From positions 1 to 35,346 of the forward strand of contig JAQBZB010000063.1 of the NCBI GenBank assembly GCA_027622275.1: a stretch of DNA of 35,346 bases, given 5' to 3'. The DNA is from Planctomycetota bacterium (GTDB lineage: Bacteria > Planctomycetota > Planctomycetia > Pirellulales > Pirellulaceae). A program made the translations under genes and the position numbers. The notes below the pieces were generated by a model. It saw only the letters and a list, made by a program, of their open reading frames with translations, made no database searches and was not told where the DNA came from. Positions 25,658 through 35,282 of this stretch are shown one piece after another. Positions within the stretch are counted from its first letter, which is position 1. Each line of letters begins with the position of its first letter.

Positions 25658-28573
25658 ATGGTCTCACTCCGACGATGCGTTTGGACGAGTACCGTGTTGC
25701 TACTGGCCGCTTCCAGCGCCTTCGCGAAGGACGATCCGCACTGGATCTGGGCGGAGGGCGAACGAGGCGGCAGCAGTTGCGTCGTGTTGTGGACGACTTT
25801 CCAGGCGTCCGAGAATCCCCACGCCGCCGAGCTTTGGCTGTCGAATGTGTACTGCGATTGCGAGATCTTTCTCAACGGCGAATCGTCGTACAGAATCCGC
25901 CCCTTTCATCCGCCGTCGCGGCTGGCCCTCAAGCCACTGCGATCTGGCGAGAATTATCTTGGCTTTCTTTGTCGCGGTGTCGATGGTCCGTCGGCTTTGG
26001 CGGCGCGGGTGGAAATGGACAAGACCAGCATTGTGACCGACACCACTTGGCACGTTACCGAACTTGGCGAGCCGTTCGATCGCTGGCAAGAGTTCTCCGC
26101 CTCGACCTGGGATCCGGCAACTTCGTTCGGCGTCTTGGACCAGCGGACATGGAGCAGCGTCGGCGTGGCGACCAATGTCGCGGACGACTACACGCAGTGG
26201 AAACGGGCGCTCGAGCAAACGGGTTCGACCGCAGCCGACCAGTTGGAGGTGCAGCCCGGCTTTCAAGTCGAACGTCTTTACTCGTCCGGCGAAGGCGAAG
26301 GTTCCTGGATCAGTCTGGCCGAAGATCCGCAAGGCCGCTGGGTCATCGGGCATGAAGACGCGGGGCTCGTGCGGGTCACACTGCAGGAAGGCGGTCGTGC
26401 CTCGCTGGAGAAACTCGATGTCCCGGCCCGCGAGTGCCGCGGTCTGCTGTTCGCGCACGACAGTCTGTACGCGATGGGAAACAACAGTCTCGCCCTGTTT
26501 CGGCTGCGCGATACCAACAACGACGATCAGTTCGACGAGATCGAGCAAATCAAGAAATTCGCCGGCGGCGTGGGACACGGCCGCAACCAGCTGACGTTAG
26601 GACCGGACGGGAAAGTCTACGCGATCTTTGGCGACTCGGTCGAACAACCCGCCGACGCCAAGTACCTGCCGCCGCTTGTGCCTCATCCCGACGATGTGCA
26701 GAAAACACAGAACGGTTTCGTCGCCTGCACGGATGCGAACGGCGAGAACTGGGAGGTCGTGGTGCGTGGATTGAGGAATCCTTACGGCATTGACTTCAAT
26801 CGCCACGGCGACATGTTCACCTACGATGCCGACGCGGAATACGACATGGGCAGTTCGTGGTATCGCCCGACGCGAGTGCTGCATTTGTTGCCGGGCGGCG
26901 ACTACGGTTGGCGGAGCGTGACGCAGCGCTGGCCGCCTTATGATCCAGATTCGGCGACGATCCCGCAGCCAACATTTGATATCGGCCGCGGTTCGCCGAC
27001 GGCGGTCGAGTTTGCGGCGGGCGACAATTTTCCCCCGTCGTATCGTGATACTCTCTTCGCGCTTGACTGGTCGTACGGCCGCATCCTCGCCGTGCATTTC
27101 CAACCGTGCGGATCGAGCTACACCGGGGCCGCCGAGGTGTTCCTGCGCGGCTCGCCGCTGAACGTGACCGATGTCGAGTTCGGCCGCGACGGGGCGATGT
27201 ATTTCGTCACCGGCGGCCGCCAGACGCAAAGTGGTTTGTACCGCGTGCGCTACGTGGGGGACAGACCTTCTGAACACGAGCAGACGGCACAGCAAGCGGC
27301 CGTCGCCCGACACGCCGAGGCGGCGAGGCAACAGCGCCGCGAATTGGAGTCGCTGCGTGGTAACCAGTCGCACGAAACTCTCGAAGCCGCTTGGCGACAT
27401 CTCGACGCCAGCGATCCCTGGACCCGACACGCCGCGCGGACGGTCCTCGAGTCGCTGCCGGTCGCGATGTGGCGGGATCGCGCTCTCGCGGAAACGAGTA
27501 TCGATCGCTTTCTGTCGGCCGCGCTCGCACTGGATCGATTCGGTGACGACAAGGATCAAGAGGCGTTAAGCCGGCGGCTCACGTCGCTGGAGGTGCCTCG
27601 TCTCCTCTCGTGGCAGCAGATCGAATGGGCTGACCTTTGCCTGCGACAGCTGGCGACGGGCGACGCGAGTGACGCCAAATGGAATCGATTGTTCGCCGAG
27701 TTGCGAAAAGTCTTTCCGGCGAATTACTATCCGCTGGATTATCTCACCAGCCAGTTACTGGCGAAACGCGACGACGGACTGCTGGTGCCGCAGGCGATGA
27801 ACTTGCTCGAACAAAGCAGCGCCGTCGGCGATCAACGCCAGCAGATGCATTGGCTGTTCATCCTGTCGACGCAAAGCCAGGGCTGGACGCCTGAATTGCG
27901 AGAGCGTTACTTCGCCGCCTTGCGCGACATGGACACGTTCGAAGCGGGCGAAGGGATGCCGGCCTTTCGCCGCTTGATCCGTGACGCGGCGATCGCCAAC
28001 GTGCCGGCGGAAGACCGCGAGCAGTGGAAACAATGGTTGAACGAGAAAGCCGCCGGGCGATTGTTCGAGTTGCCGCCCACCCGCACGACCATCGTCAAAC
28101 AATGGTCGGCCAGTGACTTTCAAGACCTGCAGCAGGAGTTGGGAAAGGGTACTGATCCGCAACGCGGCAAGTTGATGTTCGCCACCGCGCGCTGCGTGGT
28201 CTGCCATCGCGTGGGAGCGGAAGGAGGCGTCAGCGGGCCGGATCTCACGGGCATCGCACGTCGCTTTGCAGGGCGCGACCTGCTGGCCTCGATTCTCGAT
28301 CCATCGGCAGTCGTCGCGGAGAAATACGCCAACACATCGTTTGAGTTGGCGGACGGCCGCGTGCTGAGCGGTCGCACGCTGGTGACCGACTATCGCTCGC
28401 CGAGCGCCGAGTTGATTCCCGATCTTCTCACCCCGGAAAAGACCATCTCGTTTTTCAAACAGGAGATCGTCGAGCGCCGCGTCTCCCCCGTCTCCCCGAT
28501 GCCGAAGGGCCTAGTCGACGGGCTCGACAAACAGGAAGTGCTCGATCTACTAGCGTACTTGCTTGCCGAATAG
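25658..28573 (+). CDS. PVC-type secreted beta-propeller / c-type cytochrome protein
   Basis: From the ATG at 25658 the protein has 971 residues; an in-frame TTG five codons upstream would only extend the signal peptide. A signal peptide (TSTVLLLAASSAFA) is followed by an N-terminal beta domain (residues about 24-170). A sorbosone/glucose-dehydrogenase-like beta-propeller spans about 195-540 (GSWISLAEDPQGRWVIGHED; LTLGPDGKVYAIFGDS; VVRGLRNPYGIDFNRHGDMF). A helical HEAT-like middle follows, then a C-terminal cytochrome c with CVVCH at 846-850 and a likely axial Met948 in SPMPKG. The family is typical of Planctomycetes and Verrucomicrobia and is thought to oxidise sugars or polymers and pass electrons to the haem. 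The substrate is unknown. A long inverted repeat precedes it, and another lies between it and the next gene. Confidence 0.9.
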   Translation: MVSLRRCVWTSTVLLLAASSAFAKDDPHWIWAEGERGGSSCVVLWTTFQASENPHAAELWLSNVYCDCEIFLNGESSYRIRPFHPPSRLALKPLRSGENYLGFLCRGVDGPSALAARVEMDKTSIVTDTTWHVTELGEPFDRWQEFSASTWDPATSFGVLDQRTWSSVGVATNVADDYTQWKRALEQTGSTAADQLEVQPGFQVERLYSSGEGEGSWISLAEDPQGRWVIGHEDAGLVRVTLQEGGRASLEKLDVPARECRGLLFAHDSLYAMGNNSLALFRLRDTNNDDQFDEIEQIKKFAGGVGHGRNQLTLGPDGKVYAIFGDSVEQPADAKYLPPLVPHPDDVQKTQNGFVACTDANGENWEVVVRGLRNPYGIDFNRHGDMFTYDADAEYDMGSSWYRPTRVLHLLPGGDYGWRSVTQRWPPYDPDSATIPQPTFDIGRGSPTAVEFAAGDNFPPSYRDTLFALDWSYGRILAVHFQPCGSSYTGAAEVFLRGSPLNVTDVEFGRDGAMYFVTGGRQTQSGLYRVRYVGDRPSEHEQTAQQAAVARHAEAARQQRRELESLRGNQSHETLEAAWRHLDASDPWTRHAARTVLESLPVAMWRDRALAETSIDRFLSAALALDRFGDDKDQEALSRRLTSLEVPRLLSWQQIEWADLCLRQLATGDASDAKWNRLFAELRKVFPANYYPLDYLTSQLLAKRDDGLLVPQAMNLLEQSSAVGDQRQQMHWLFILSTQSQGWTPELRERYFAALRDMDTFEAGEGMPAFRRLIRDAAIANVPAEDREQWKQWLNEKAAGRLFELPPTRTTIVKQWSASDFQDLQQELGKGTDPQRGKLMFATARCVVCHRVGAEGGVSGPDLTGIARRFAGRDLLASILDPSAVVAEKYANTSFELADGRVLSGRTLVTDYRSPSAELIPDLLTPEKTISFFKQEIVERRVSPVSPMPKGLVDGLDKQEVLDLLAYLLAE

Positions 28574-28581
28574 GATGGACG

Positions 28582-28599
28582 TGCCGGATTTTCCCGGCA
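28582..28599 (+). terminator. Weak hairpin after the PVC-type gene
   Basis: TGCCGG and CCGGCA form a 6-base stem with a 6-base loop, 9 bases after the stop. There is no T-run after it, so it is a doubtful intrinsic terminator. The larger repeat at 28664-28734 may do this work instead. Confidence 0.3.
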
Positions 28600-28663
28600 G
28601 CCGACAAACCACACTCAAGTCTCGCTCGTCTAACTGCTTATACTGCGACTTGTCACGACAGCC

Positions 28664-28734
28664 TCGTTTAACGGCAAGCCGCAGGCGACGGCGGATCGTG
28701 ACAGAGCCGTCGCCTGCGGCTTGCCGTTAAACGA
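28664..28734. repeat. Perfect 29-base inverted repeat of the GTTTAAC family, copy 2
   Basis: The arms 28664-28692 and 28706-28734 are exact reverse complements around a 13-base loop. The arm begins TCGTTTAACGGCAAGCCGCA and shares about 20 bases with the arms at 25558-25627. It lies between two plus-strand genes, 123 bases before the ATG of the giant secreted protein. Confidence 0.88.
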
Positions 28735-28856
28735 CGATTGCGTCACCCGTGACGCGGCAATGTATAAGTGGCTTCCGTGCAGCTACAATTGCATACTCGT
28801 GAGCAGCGATGAGTCGACGCAGGGGACTCATAACGAACGATACAAGGAGTCTGACG

Positions 28857-31800
28857 ATGAGACGTTTGACAGCAGTTTTGGCAGGTCTCGTGGTTGCTTG
28901 TGCGGTCGCCGCCGACGCACAAGAGATAGGATTCATCGAGAAGTTCGCCCTCGCGGATGATCGCACCGAAGCGTTGAAGCTGCTGATCCCGGGCTCGGAG
29001 GAATACTACTACTTCCATTGCCTGCACGACCTGAACACCGAACAGTTCGATCAGGTCGACGAGTTGTTGAAAGCTTGGATCAAGCGATACAACTACACGC
29101 CGCGCGTCCAACAGATCCAGAACCGACAAGCCCTGCTTACCTACGAGAAAGATCCCGCGGCGTCGCTCGAGTTCATCCGCCAGCGGCTTGGCATCCAGTT
29201 CCATCATCAACGCGAAACGATCGGCGAGAAACCGAACTTGCCGACCGAACTCGACCAGGCACTCCTCAGCCACCAGCGGCTCACGCGGATCGCCCAGCAG
29301 CGGCACAAGAATCTCGACGGCTTCGAGAATGCGGCGCTCGACTGGCTCGCCGCCACGGAACTGGATCCCGATCGCCGGCGGCACTTGCTCGAACGATTGC
29401 AGCGTCCCGATCACTCGAATCTCGCGCAGCTGATCGTCGACGACTTGAATCACCGCTCTAGCAAGCCGTTCGGATCGATGACGATTCACCAGCAGCTGTT
29501 GCAAGAGCAGCTGGATGATTGCTTGCGGCTGAAGCCGGACTTGCTGAATCAGCAGAACTTCATCAATGCCTACCTCGCCAAGCTGCAACCGAGCGACGAC
29601 GTCGATTGGAACTATGAACTGGCGGAGTACGAAGCTTACCTCGACCGCCTGTGGGCGTTCGTTTCGCGGCTCGCGCCTGTCCACAACTCGCTGAAGACCC
29701 ATGTGCTGTATCACCGCCTGGTCCACGACCGCGCGCGCGGGATCTACGACAAAGACCGCTTCATGGCGTACATCCGCTTGCCCCGCAACGTCCCGTACAT
29801 CGCGCCGCAGTTGTTGCAGCTGGAGGAGAATCGCCGCTTTGCCGCCGACCTGAACGCCGACTTCCAGGGCGTCACCTACATGCCGCCCGTTCGCAACGAC
29901 GAGCCGCTCGTAAGCAACTACCTGCACCACTTCTTTGTCGACGAGGCCAACGCCAAGCCGTACGAGCCGTATATCAGCGACGTCTATCTCCGCGAGCATC
30001 TCGCCGAAACCAAAATCGTGAACGGGCTCGGTGAGCCGGAGCAGTGGTACTCGCTGCTGCCGCCCGATAAATACCAGGCGTTGAAGGATCGCATCGACCT
30101 CGAATTCGCGCACACCAACGCCAAATTCATCGCGGCGGACGATCCCGTCAGCCTCGACTTGCACGTCAAGAATGTGCGGTCGCTGATCGTTCGCGTGTTT
30201 GAAGTCAACACGCGCAACTTCTATCGCGAGCAGCTGCGCGAGGTGAACACGAGCATCAACCTCGACGGTCTGGTTGCCAACGACGAGCAGACGTTCACCT
30301 ACGACGAACCGCCGCTACGGCGCGTCCGCCGCCACTTCGAGTTCCCCGCGCTGACCAAGCCCGGCGTGTACGTGATCGATTTCATCGGCAACGGCATGAA
30401 CAGCCGCGTGGTCGTCCGCAAAGGCCAGCTACGGCACCTCGTCCGCACCGGCCCGGTCGGGCAAGTCTTTACCGTGTTGAACGAGAAGAACGAGAAGCTG
30501 AACGACGCCACGATCTGGCTGGCCGGACACGAGTACAAAGCGGACGACCAGGGGCGGATTCTCGTACCGTTCACGACGGCACCCGCGCTTCAGCCCATCA
30601 TCATCGAGCACGGCGGGCTGTCGTCGTTGGCGCACTTCGAGCATCAGTCCGAGAACTATCAGCTCAACGCTGGCATCTATGTCGACCGCGAGTCGTTGCT
30701 CAAGCGAGCCACCTCGCCGGTGATCGTGCGGGCGGGGTTATATGTGAACGGGACTCCGATCAGCCTCGCGGATCTGGAAGACGTTCGTTTGACCATCGCA
30801 TCGGTCGATCATGAGGGCGTCACGTCGACCAAGGAAGTCAAGGATTTCAAACTGTTCGAGGATCGGGAATCGGTCTACGAGTTTCAAACGCCCGCGCGAT
30901 TGTCGCAGCTGACTTTCACGCTGCAGGCGAGAATCCAAAACCGCAGTCAGAACCAAAAGATCGACTTGCAGTCCTCCGAGACGATTGCGCTGAATCAGAT
31001 CGACAAGACCGAAAAAGTTGAAGACCTGCATTTCGCCAAGGTCAACGGCGAATATGTCGTCGACCTGCGTGGCAAGACGGGCGAGGCGAAGCCGGATCGG
31101 GCGGTGCAGCTGTCGATCAAGCATCGCGACTTTACGGAAGCCGTCACGGTCTCGTTGCAGACCGATCGCGGCGGACGGATTCGGCTCGGCGAGTTGGCGG
31201 ACGTCGCGAGCGTTACCGCGACGAGTCCCGAGGGAACGGCTCACACTTGGACGCTCGACCACGATCGCCACAGTTACTACAGCACGGTACATGGCGTCGC
31301 CGGCGCTCCGATCGAACTGCCGTACATGGGTTCGAGCGACGAGCCGACGCGGGGCGAGTTGTCGCTGTTGGAAGTTCGCGGCGGGACGTTCCTGGCCGAC
31401 CGCTTCAAGGCGCTCTCGATTCGCGACGGCATGCTCCGCGTGCGCGGGTTGCCGCGCGGCGACTATGACTTGTTCTTCAAGCAAACTGGGCAACGCATTC
31501 GATTGCGGCTGGCCGAGGGCGACGAGAAAGAGCGTTACGTGTTGGGCGGCTCGCGGCAGCTGGAAGTTCGCGGCACCAACCCGCTGCAAATCGCCGAAGT
31601 CACGACGGGCGACGGGCAAGTGCGGATACAACTGACCAACAGCAACAAGTTCTCGCGCGTGCATCTGTTCGCGACGCGGCAGCAGCCGGCACTCTCGCCA
31701 TTCTTCAAGTTGTCGAGAGTCGCGGACGCGGAGCCTTACCAAGTTGCCGCGAGCAAGCTGACGTCGCTGTATGTGGCGGGACGAAGTATCGGCGACGAGT

Positions 31801-34800
31801 ATCAATACATCATCGACCGCCGCTATGCGAGGAAGTTTCCGGGCGTGATGGCCGAGCGGCCGAGCGTGCTGCTGAATCCGTGGGCGGTGAGGAGTACGGA
31901 AGCGGGCCGCCAGAACGCAGAGGCACAGACCGAGTTCGCTCCGGCTGAGGAAGCACAGGATGCGGCCGCCAAGCGCGAGGCCGCTGGTCTTGGTGGTCAA
32001 GCGCAAATCGCCGGCTTCGAGAACCTCGACTTTCTCGGCGAGGCGTCGGCGGTGCTCGTCAATTTGCAGCCCGATGACAAGGGTGTAATTACCGTTCCGC
32101 TCGATGCCCTCGGCGCGCACCAGCACTTGCATGTCGTGGCCGTCGACCCGACGCAGACGGCTTATCGCAGCATCTCGTTGCCCGAGAAGCCGATGGAGCT
32201 AGTCGATCTGCGACTCGCGGCGGGACTCAATCCAGAAGAGCACTTCACGCAGCAGAAACAGATCACCGTCGTCGGCAAGGGCGAGAAGTTCGTGTTGTCC
32301 GACATCGCCACGTCGCGATTCGAGACGTACGACTCGCTGGCGCGAGTTTACGCACTGTATGTCACGCTGAGCGGCGATGCGAAGCTGGCCGAGTTTAACT
32401 TCATTCTGAATTGGCCGAATTTGCCGTTGGAGGAGAAGCAGACGCTGTACTCGAAACACGCCTGTCACGAGTTGAATTTCTTTCTGTGGAAGAAGGATCC
32501 GAAGTTCTTCGGCGACATCGTCCGTTCGTACCTCGCCAACAAGCGGGACAAGACGTTTCTCGATCACTGGTTGCTCGACAACGAAGACTTAGGTGCGTTT
32601 CAGCTGCCTTGGGACTATGCGCGGCTGAACACGGTCGAGCGGATCTTGCTGTCGCGGCGGATCGTCGCCGAACGGCACTACACAATTCAAGATGTGCGAG
32701 ACCGTTTCGCCTTGTTGCCGCCGGATGTCGATCAACAGAACTTCTTGTTCCTCACGGCGATCCAAGGCCGTGCGCTGGATGCCGATCGCGAAGTCGAGCT
32801 CTTCGGAATGATGGCACCAGGTGAATCGGTCATTGGCCCTGGGCCAAGCAGCCTTGATCGAATCTCGGGCGCGTCGAGATCCAGTCGTGGCGAAGGTGGG
32901 ATGGGTGACGCCCGCAGCCCAGGGCGTCTTGGCGAACTGGCTACACCAGCGTTCGGAGGTTTCGCAGGGAAGCCGACTGCGGACTATCCGATGGGCGACG
33001 CATGGCGACCTGAATTACCACAAAGTGCTGAACGCCTTCGTGAGCTGAGCCCCCGAGGTCGCCGATCTTTGCTGGAGCGGAAGGAAGGCGAGAAGAGTCA
33101 GGAACTCATGGAGGAAAGACTGGAGGCCGATTTCTTTGACGGCGCGGTCGAATTCGAACAAGCTCGCCAGCTGTATCAAAAGCTCGACAAGACGCAGGAG
33201 TGGGCCGAGAACAACTACTACAAGTTGCCGATCGAACAGCAGAACGCGGATCTCGTCGCCGTCAACGCGTTTTGGCGCGACTATGTCGAGTTGAATCAGG
33301 TTGATCCCTTCCAGTCGCGGTATTTTGCCGAGGCGGCTGCCAACTTTACCGAGATGATGTTCGCGCTGTCCGTACTCGACTTGCCGTTCGAGCCCGCCGA
33401 ACACAAGAGCGAACTCGCCGACAACACGCTGACGCTGACCGCCGGCAGTCCGATGATTGTCTTCCATGAAGAGATCCGGCCCACGGGCGACATCGTCGAG
33501 CAGACGCCGATTCTGGTCAGCCAAAACTTCTTCCGTCACAATGACCGCTATCGTCAGGTGGATAACGAGCGGCTCGACAAGTTCGTGACCGACGAGTTCC
33601 TGGTCCACACGGTTTACGGCTGCCAGGTCGTGATCACGAACCCGACGTCTTCGCCGCAGAAGCTTGATGTGCTGCTCCAAATTCCGCTCGGTGCGCTCCC
33701 CGTGCTGAACGGGCAAGAGACGCGCAGCGTGCATCTCGACCTGCAGCCTTACAACACGCAAACCGTCGAGTATCACTTCTACTTCCCAGCCGCCGGCCGC
33801 TATCCGCACTATCCCGTCCACGTCGCAAAGAACGAAAAGCTGCTGGCTCACGCCGACGCTGTCACGTTGACCGTGGTCGAACAACTCAGCCGCATCGATC
33901 GAGACTCTTGGCCGTATATTTCGCAGAACGGGTCGAGCGAAGACGTGTTGAACTACTTGGAGGACAACAACCTGCATGCGACCGATCTCGACAAGATCGC
34001 TTTTCGGATGAGCGACAAGCCGTTCTTCCTGAAAGTCGTCGAGTTGTTGTCGCAACGCCATGCCTACAGCCACACGCTGTGGTCGTACGGCATCAAGCAC
34101 AATGTTGTGCCGCCGGTGCGGCAGTATCTGCAACACTCCGACGGCTTCGTGCAGCAATGCGGTGCGTCTATCGACAGTCCGCTGCTCAAGATCAACCCGG
34201 TGGCGCGCCAGACCTATCAGCATTTGGACTTTCAGCCGCTGGTGAACGCTCGCGTGCATCAACTCGGCCGCAACCGCCAGATCATGAATCAAAGCCTGCA
34301 CGGCCAGTATCATGACCTGCTGACGATCCTGGGATATCGCCGGGCGCTGACCGATGACGATCGGATGGCGATCACTTACTACTTGCTGCTGCAAGACCGT
34401 GTCGAGGAAGCGATCGCGTTTTTCGATCAAGTCAACGCGGCGGATCTGGAGACGACGCTGCAACACGACTATTTCGCGGCTTATCTGAGTCTGTATCGCG
34501 CCGACGTCGATACGGCTCGGCAGATTGCCCGCCGCCATGTCGAGCATCCCGTCGATCGCTGGCGGAATGCGTTCGTGTCACTCGACCGGCAGATTGACGA
34601 GATCGACAGCGGCAATTCGGAGATCATCGACGAAGAAAACCGCAATCAACGCCAAGCCGAGTTGGCCGCGACGGAACCGTCGTTCGAACTGCAGGTCGAA
34701 GCGAAGAAGGTGCGGCTCGAGTACCAGAACCTGAAGCGTGCGACGGTGAACTACTACTTGATGGATATCGAGTTGCTCTTCAGCCGCAACCCGTTTGTGC

Positions 34801-35249
34801 AACAGACCTCGGGCCAGTTCTCGCAGATCCTGCCGAATCTGACCGACGTGATCGATCTGCCCGGCGAACAACGCCTGCTCGAATTCCCGTTGCCTGACGA
34901 ATTGCAGAACCGCAACGTCTTAGTCGAAGTGATCGGCGCGGGCCAGACCAAATCGCAAGCCTACTATTCGAACGCGTTGTCGGTGCAAGTGGTCGAGAAC
35001 TATGGTCATTTGCGCGTGACGAGCGAGCAGGCCGACAAGCCGCTGGCGATCGTGTACGTGAAAGCCTACGCCCGGATGAAGGACGGCACGGTGCGGTTCT
35101 ACAAAGACGGTTACACCGACCTCCGCGGTCGCTTCGATTATTCCTCGTTGAACACGAACGAACTCGACTTCGTCGACAAGTTCGCGCTGTTGGTACTCAG
35201 CGAAGAACACGGAGCGGTCGTCCGCGAAGCGGTGCCGCCGAAGCGGTAA
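28857..35249 (+). CDS. Giant secreted protein, macroglobulin-like, function unknown
   Basis: The start at 28857 is fixed by AAGGAG nearby upstream and by the signal peptide it gives (MRRLTAVLAGLVVACAVAADA); the product is 2130 residues. Residues about 20-400 are helical, repeat-like sequence (QRHKNLDGFENAALDWLAATE). From about 415 several beta-sandwich segments resemble the MG domains of alpha-2-macroglobulin-like proteins: VSLDLHVKNVRSLIVRVFEV, PGVYVIDFIGNGMNSRVVVR, SPVIVRAGLYVNGTPISLAD. A Gly/Arg/Ser linker sits at about 1335-1400. Further beta and helical parts follow to the C-terminus. The thioester motif of true macroglobulins (GCGEQ type) is absent, so covalent trapping of proteases is unlikely. 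A structural or envelope-associated role is a guess. It ends about 100 bases before the window end. Confidence 0.85.
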   Translation: MRRLTAVLAGLVVACAVAADAQEIGFIEKFALADDRTEALKLLIPGSEEYYYFHCLHDLNTEQFDQVDELLKAWIKRYNYTPRVQQIQNRQALLTYEKDPAASLEFIRQRLGIQFHHQRETIGEKPNLPTELDQALLSHQRLTRIAQQRHKNLDGFENAALDWLAATELDPDRRRHLLERLQRPDHSNLAQLIVDDLNHRSSKPFGSMTIHQQLLQEQLDDCLRLKPDLLNQQNFINAYLAKLQPSDDVDWNYELAEYEAYLDRLWAFVSRLAPVHNSLKTHVLYHRLVHDRARGIYDKDRFMAYIRLPRNVPYIAPQLLQLEENRRFAADLNADFQGVTYMPPVRNDEPLVSNYLHHFFVDEANAKPYEPYISDVYLREHLAETKIVNGLGEPEQWYSLLPPDKYQALKDRIDLEFAHTNAKFIAADDPVSLDLHVKNVRSLIVRVFEVNTRNFYREQLREVNTSINLDGLVANDEQTFTYDEPPLRRVRRHFEFPALTKPGVYVIDFIGNGMNSRVVVRKGQLRHLVRTGPVGQVFTVLNEKNEKLNDATIWLAGHEYKADDQGRILVPFTTAPALQPIIIEHGGLSSLAHFEHQSENYQLNAGIYVDRESLLKRATSPVIVRAGLYVNGTPISLADLEDVRLTIASVDHEGVTSTKEVKDFKLFEDRESVYEFQTPARLSQLTFTLQARIQNRSQNQKIDLQSSETIALNQIDKTEKVEDLHFAKVNGEYVVDLRGKTGEAKPDRAVQLSIKHRDFTEAVTVSLQTDRGGRIRLGELADVASVTATSPEGTAHTWTLDHDRHSYYSTVHGVAGAPIELPYMGSSDEPTRGELSLLEVRGGTFLADRFKALSIRDGMLRVRGLPRGDYDLFFKQTGQRIRLRLAEGDEKERYVLGGSRQLEVRGTNPLQIAEVTTGDGQVRIQLTNSNKFSRVHLFATRQQPALSPFFKLSRVADAEPYQVAASKLTSLYVAGRSIGDEYQYIIDRRYARKFPGVMAERPSVLLNPWAVRSTEAGRQNAEAQTEFAPAEEAQDAAAKREAAGLGGQAQIAGFENLDFLGEASAVLVNLQPDDKGVITVPLDALGAHQHLHVVAVDPTQTAYRSISLPEKPMELVDLRLAAGLNPEEHFTQQKQITVVGKGEKFVLSDIATSRFETYDSLARVYALYVTLSGDAKLAEFNFILNWPNLPLEEKQTLYSKHACHELNFFLWKKDPKFFGDIVRSYLANKRDKTFLDHWLLDNEDLGAFQLPWDYARLNTVERILLSRRIVAERHYTIQDVRDRFALLPPDVDQQNFLFLTAIQGRALDADREVELFGMMAPGESVIGPGPSSLDRISGASRSSRGEGGMGDARSPGRLGELATPAFGGFAGKPTADYPMGDAWRPELPQSAERLRELSPRGRRSLLERKEGEKSQELMEERLEADFFDGAVEFEQARQLYQKLDKTQEWAENNYYKLPIEQQNADLVAVNAFWRDYVELNQVDPFQSRYFAEAAANFTEMMFALSVLDLPFEPAEHKSELADNTLTLTAGSPMIVFHEEIRPTGDIVEQTPILVSQNFFRHNDRYRQVDNERLDKFVTDEFLVHTVYGCQVVITNPTSSPQKLDVLLQIPLGALPVLNGQETRSVHLDLQPYNTQTVEYHFYFPAAGRYPHYPVHVAKNEKLLAHADAVTLTVVEQLSRIDRDSWPYISQNGSSEDVLNYLEDNNLHATDLDKIAFRMSDKPFFLKVVELLSQRHAYSHTLWSYGIKHNVVPPVRQYLQHSDGFVQQCGASIDSPLLKINPVARQTYQHLDFQPLVNARVHQLGRNRQIMNQSLHGQYHDLLTILGYRRALTDDDRMAITYYLLLQDRVEEAIAFFDQVNAADLETTLQHDYFAAYLSLYRADVDTARQIARRHVEHPVDRWRNAFVSLDRQIDEIDSGNSEIIDEENRNQRQAELAATEPSFELQVEAKKVRLEYQNLKRATVNYYLMDIELLFSRNPFVQQTSGQFSQILPNLTDVIDLPGEQRLLEFPLPDELQNRNVLVEVIGAGQTKSQAYYSNALSVQVVENYGHLRVTSEQADKPLAIVYVKAYARMKDGTVRFYKDGYTDLRGRFDYSSLNTNELDFVDKFALLVLSEEHGAVVREAVPPKR
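32907..32928 (+). repeat. Hairpin in the linker of the giant gene
   Basis: GACGCCC and GGGCGTC (7-base arms, 8-base loop) lie in the low-complexity linker of the coding region, which reads GGMGDARSPGRLGELATP. It may be a remnant of an inserted repeat element, or chance in GC-rich sequence. Confidence 0.3.
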
Positions 35250-35276
35250 GTACGTTTACCGCTCGTGCAGACCGGC

Positions 35277-35282
35277 TATACT
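35277..35282 (+). promoter_or_regulatory. Possible -10 box near the window end
   Basis: TATACT follows the giant gene's stop by about 28 bases. It matches five of six consensus positions, but no -35 box is clear. It could drive a gene that begins beyond this window. Confidence 0.25.

Noticed and set aside
25558-28734. A CRISPR array or transposon ends from the two GTTTAAC-family repeats
   Set aside because: They are hairpins, not direct repeats with spacers, and no transposase lies between them; the gene between is a normal secreted cytochrome protein.
33015-34547. A 510-codon minus-strand frame opposite the giant secreted gene
   Set aside because: Long antisense frames are expected here from codon bias. 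There is no ribosome site or recognisable domain, and the plus-strand frame is continuous with a signal peptide.
28857-35249. A thioester-containing alpha-2-macroglobulin
   Set aside because: The only nearby Cys/Gln words (QQCGAS, YGCQVV) do not fit the GCGEQ-type motif.
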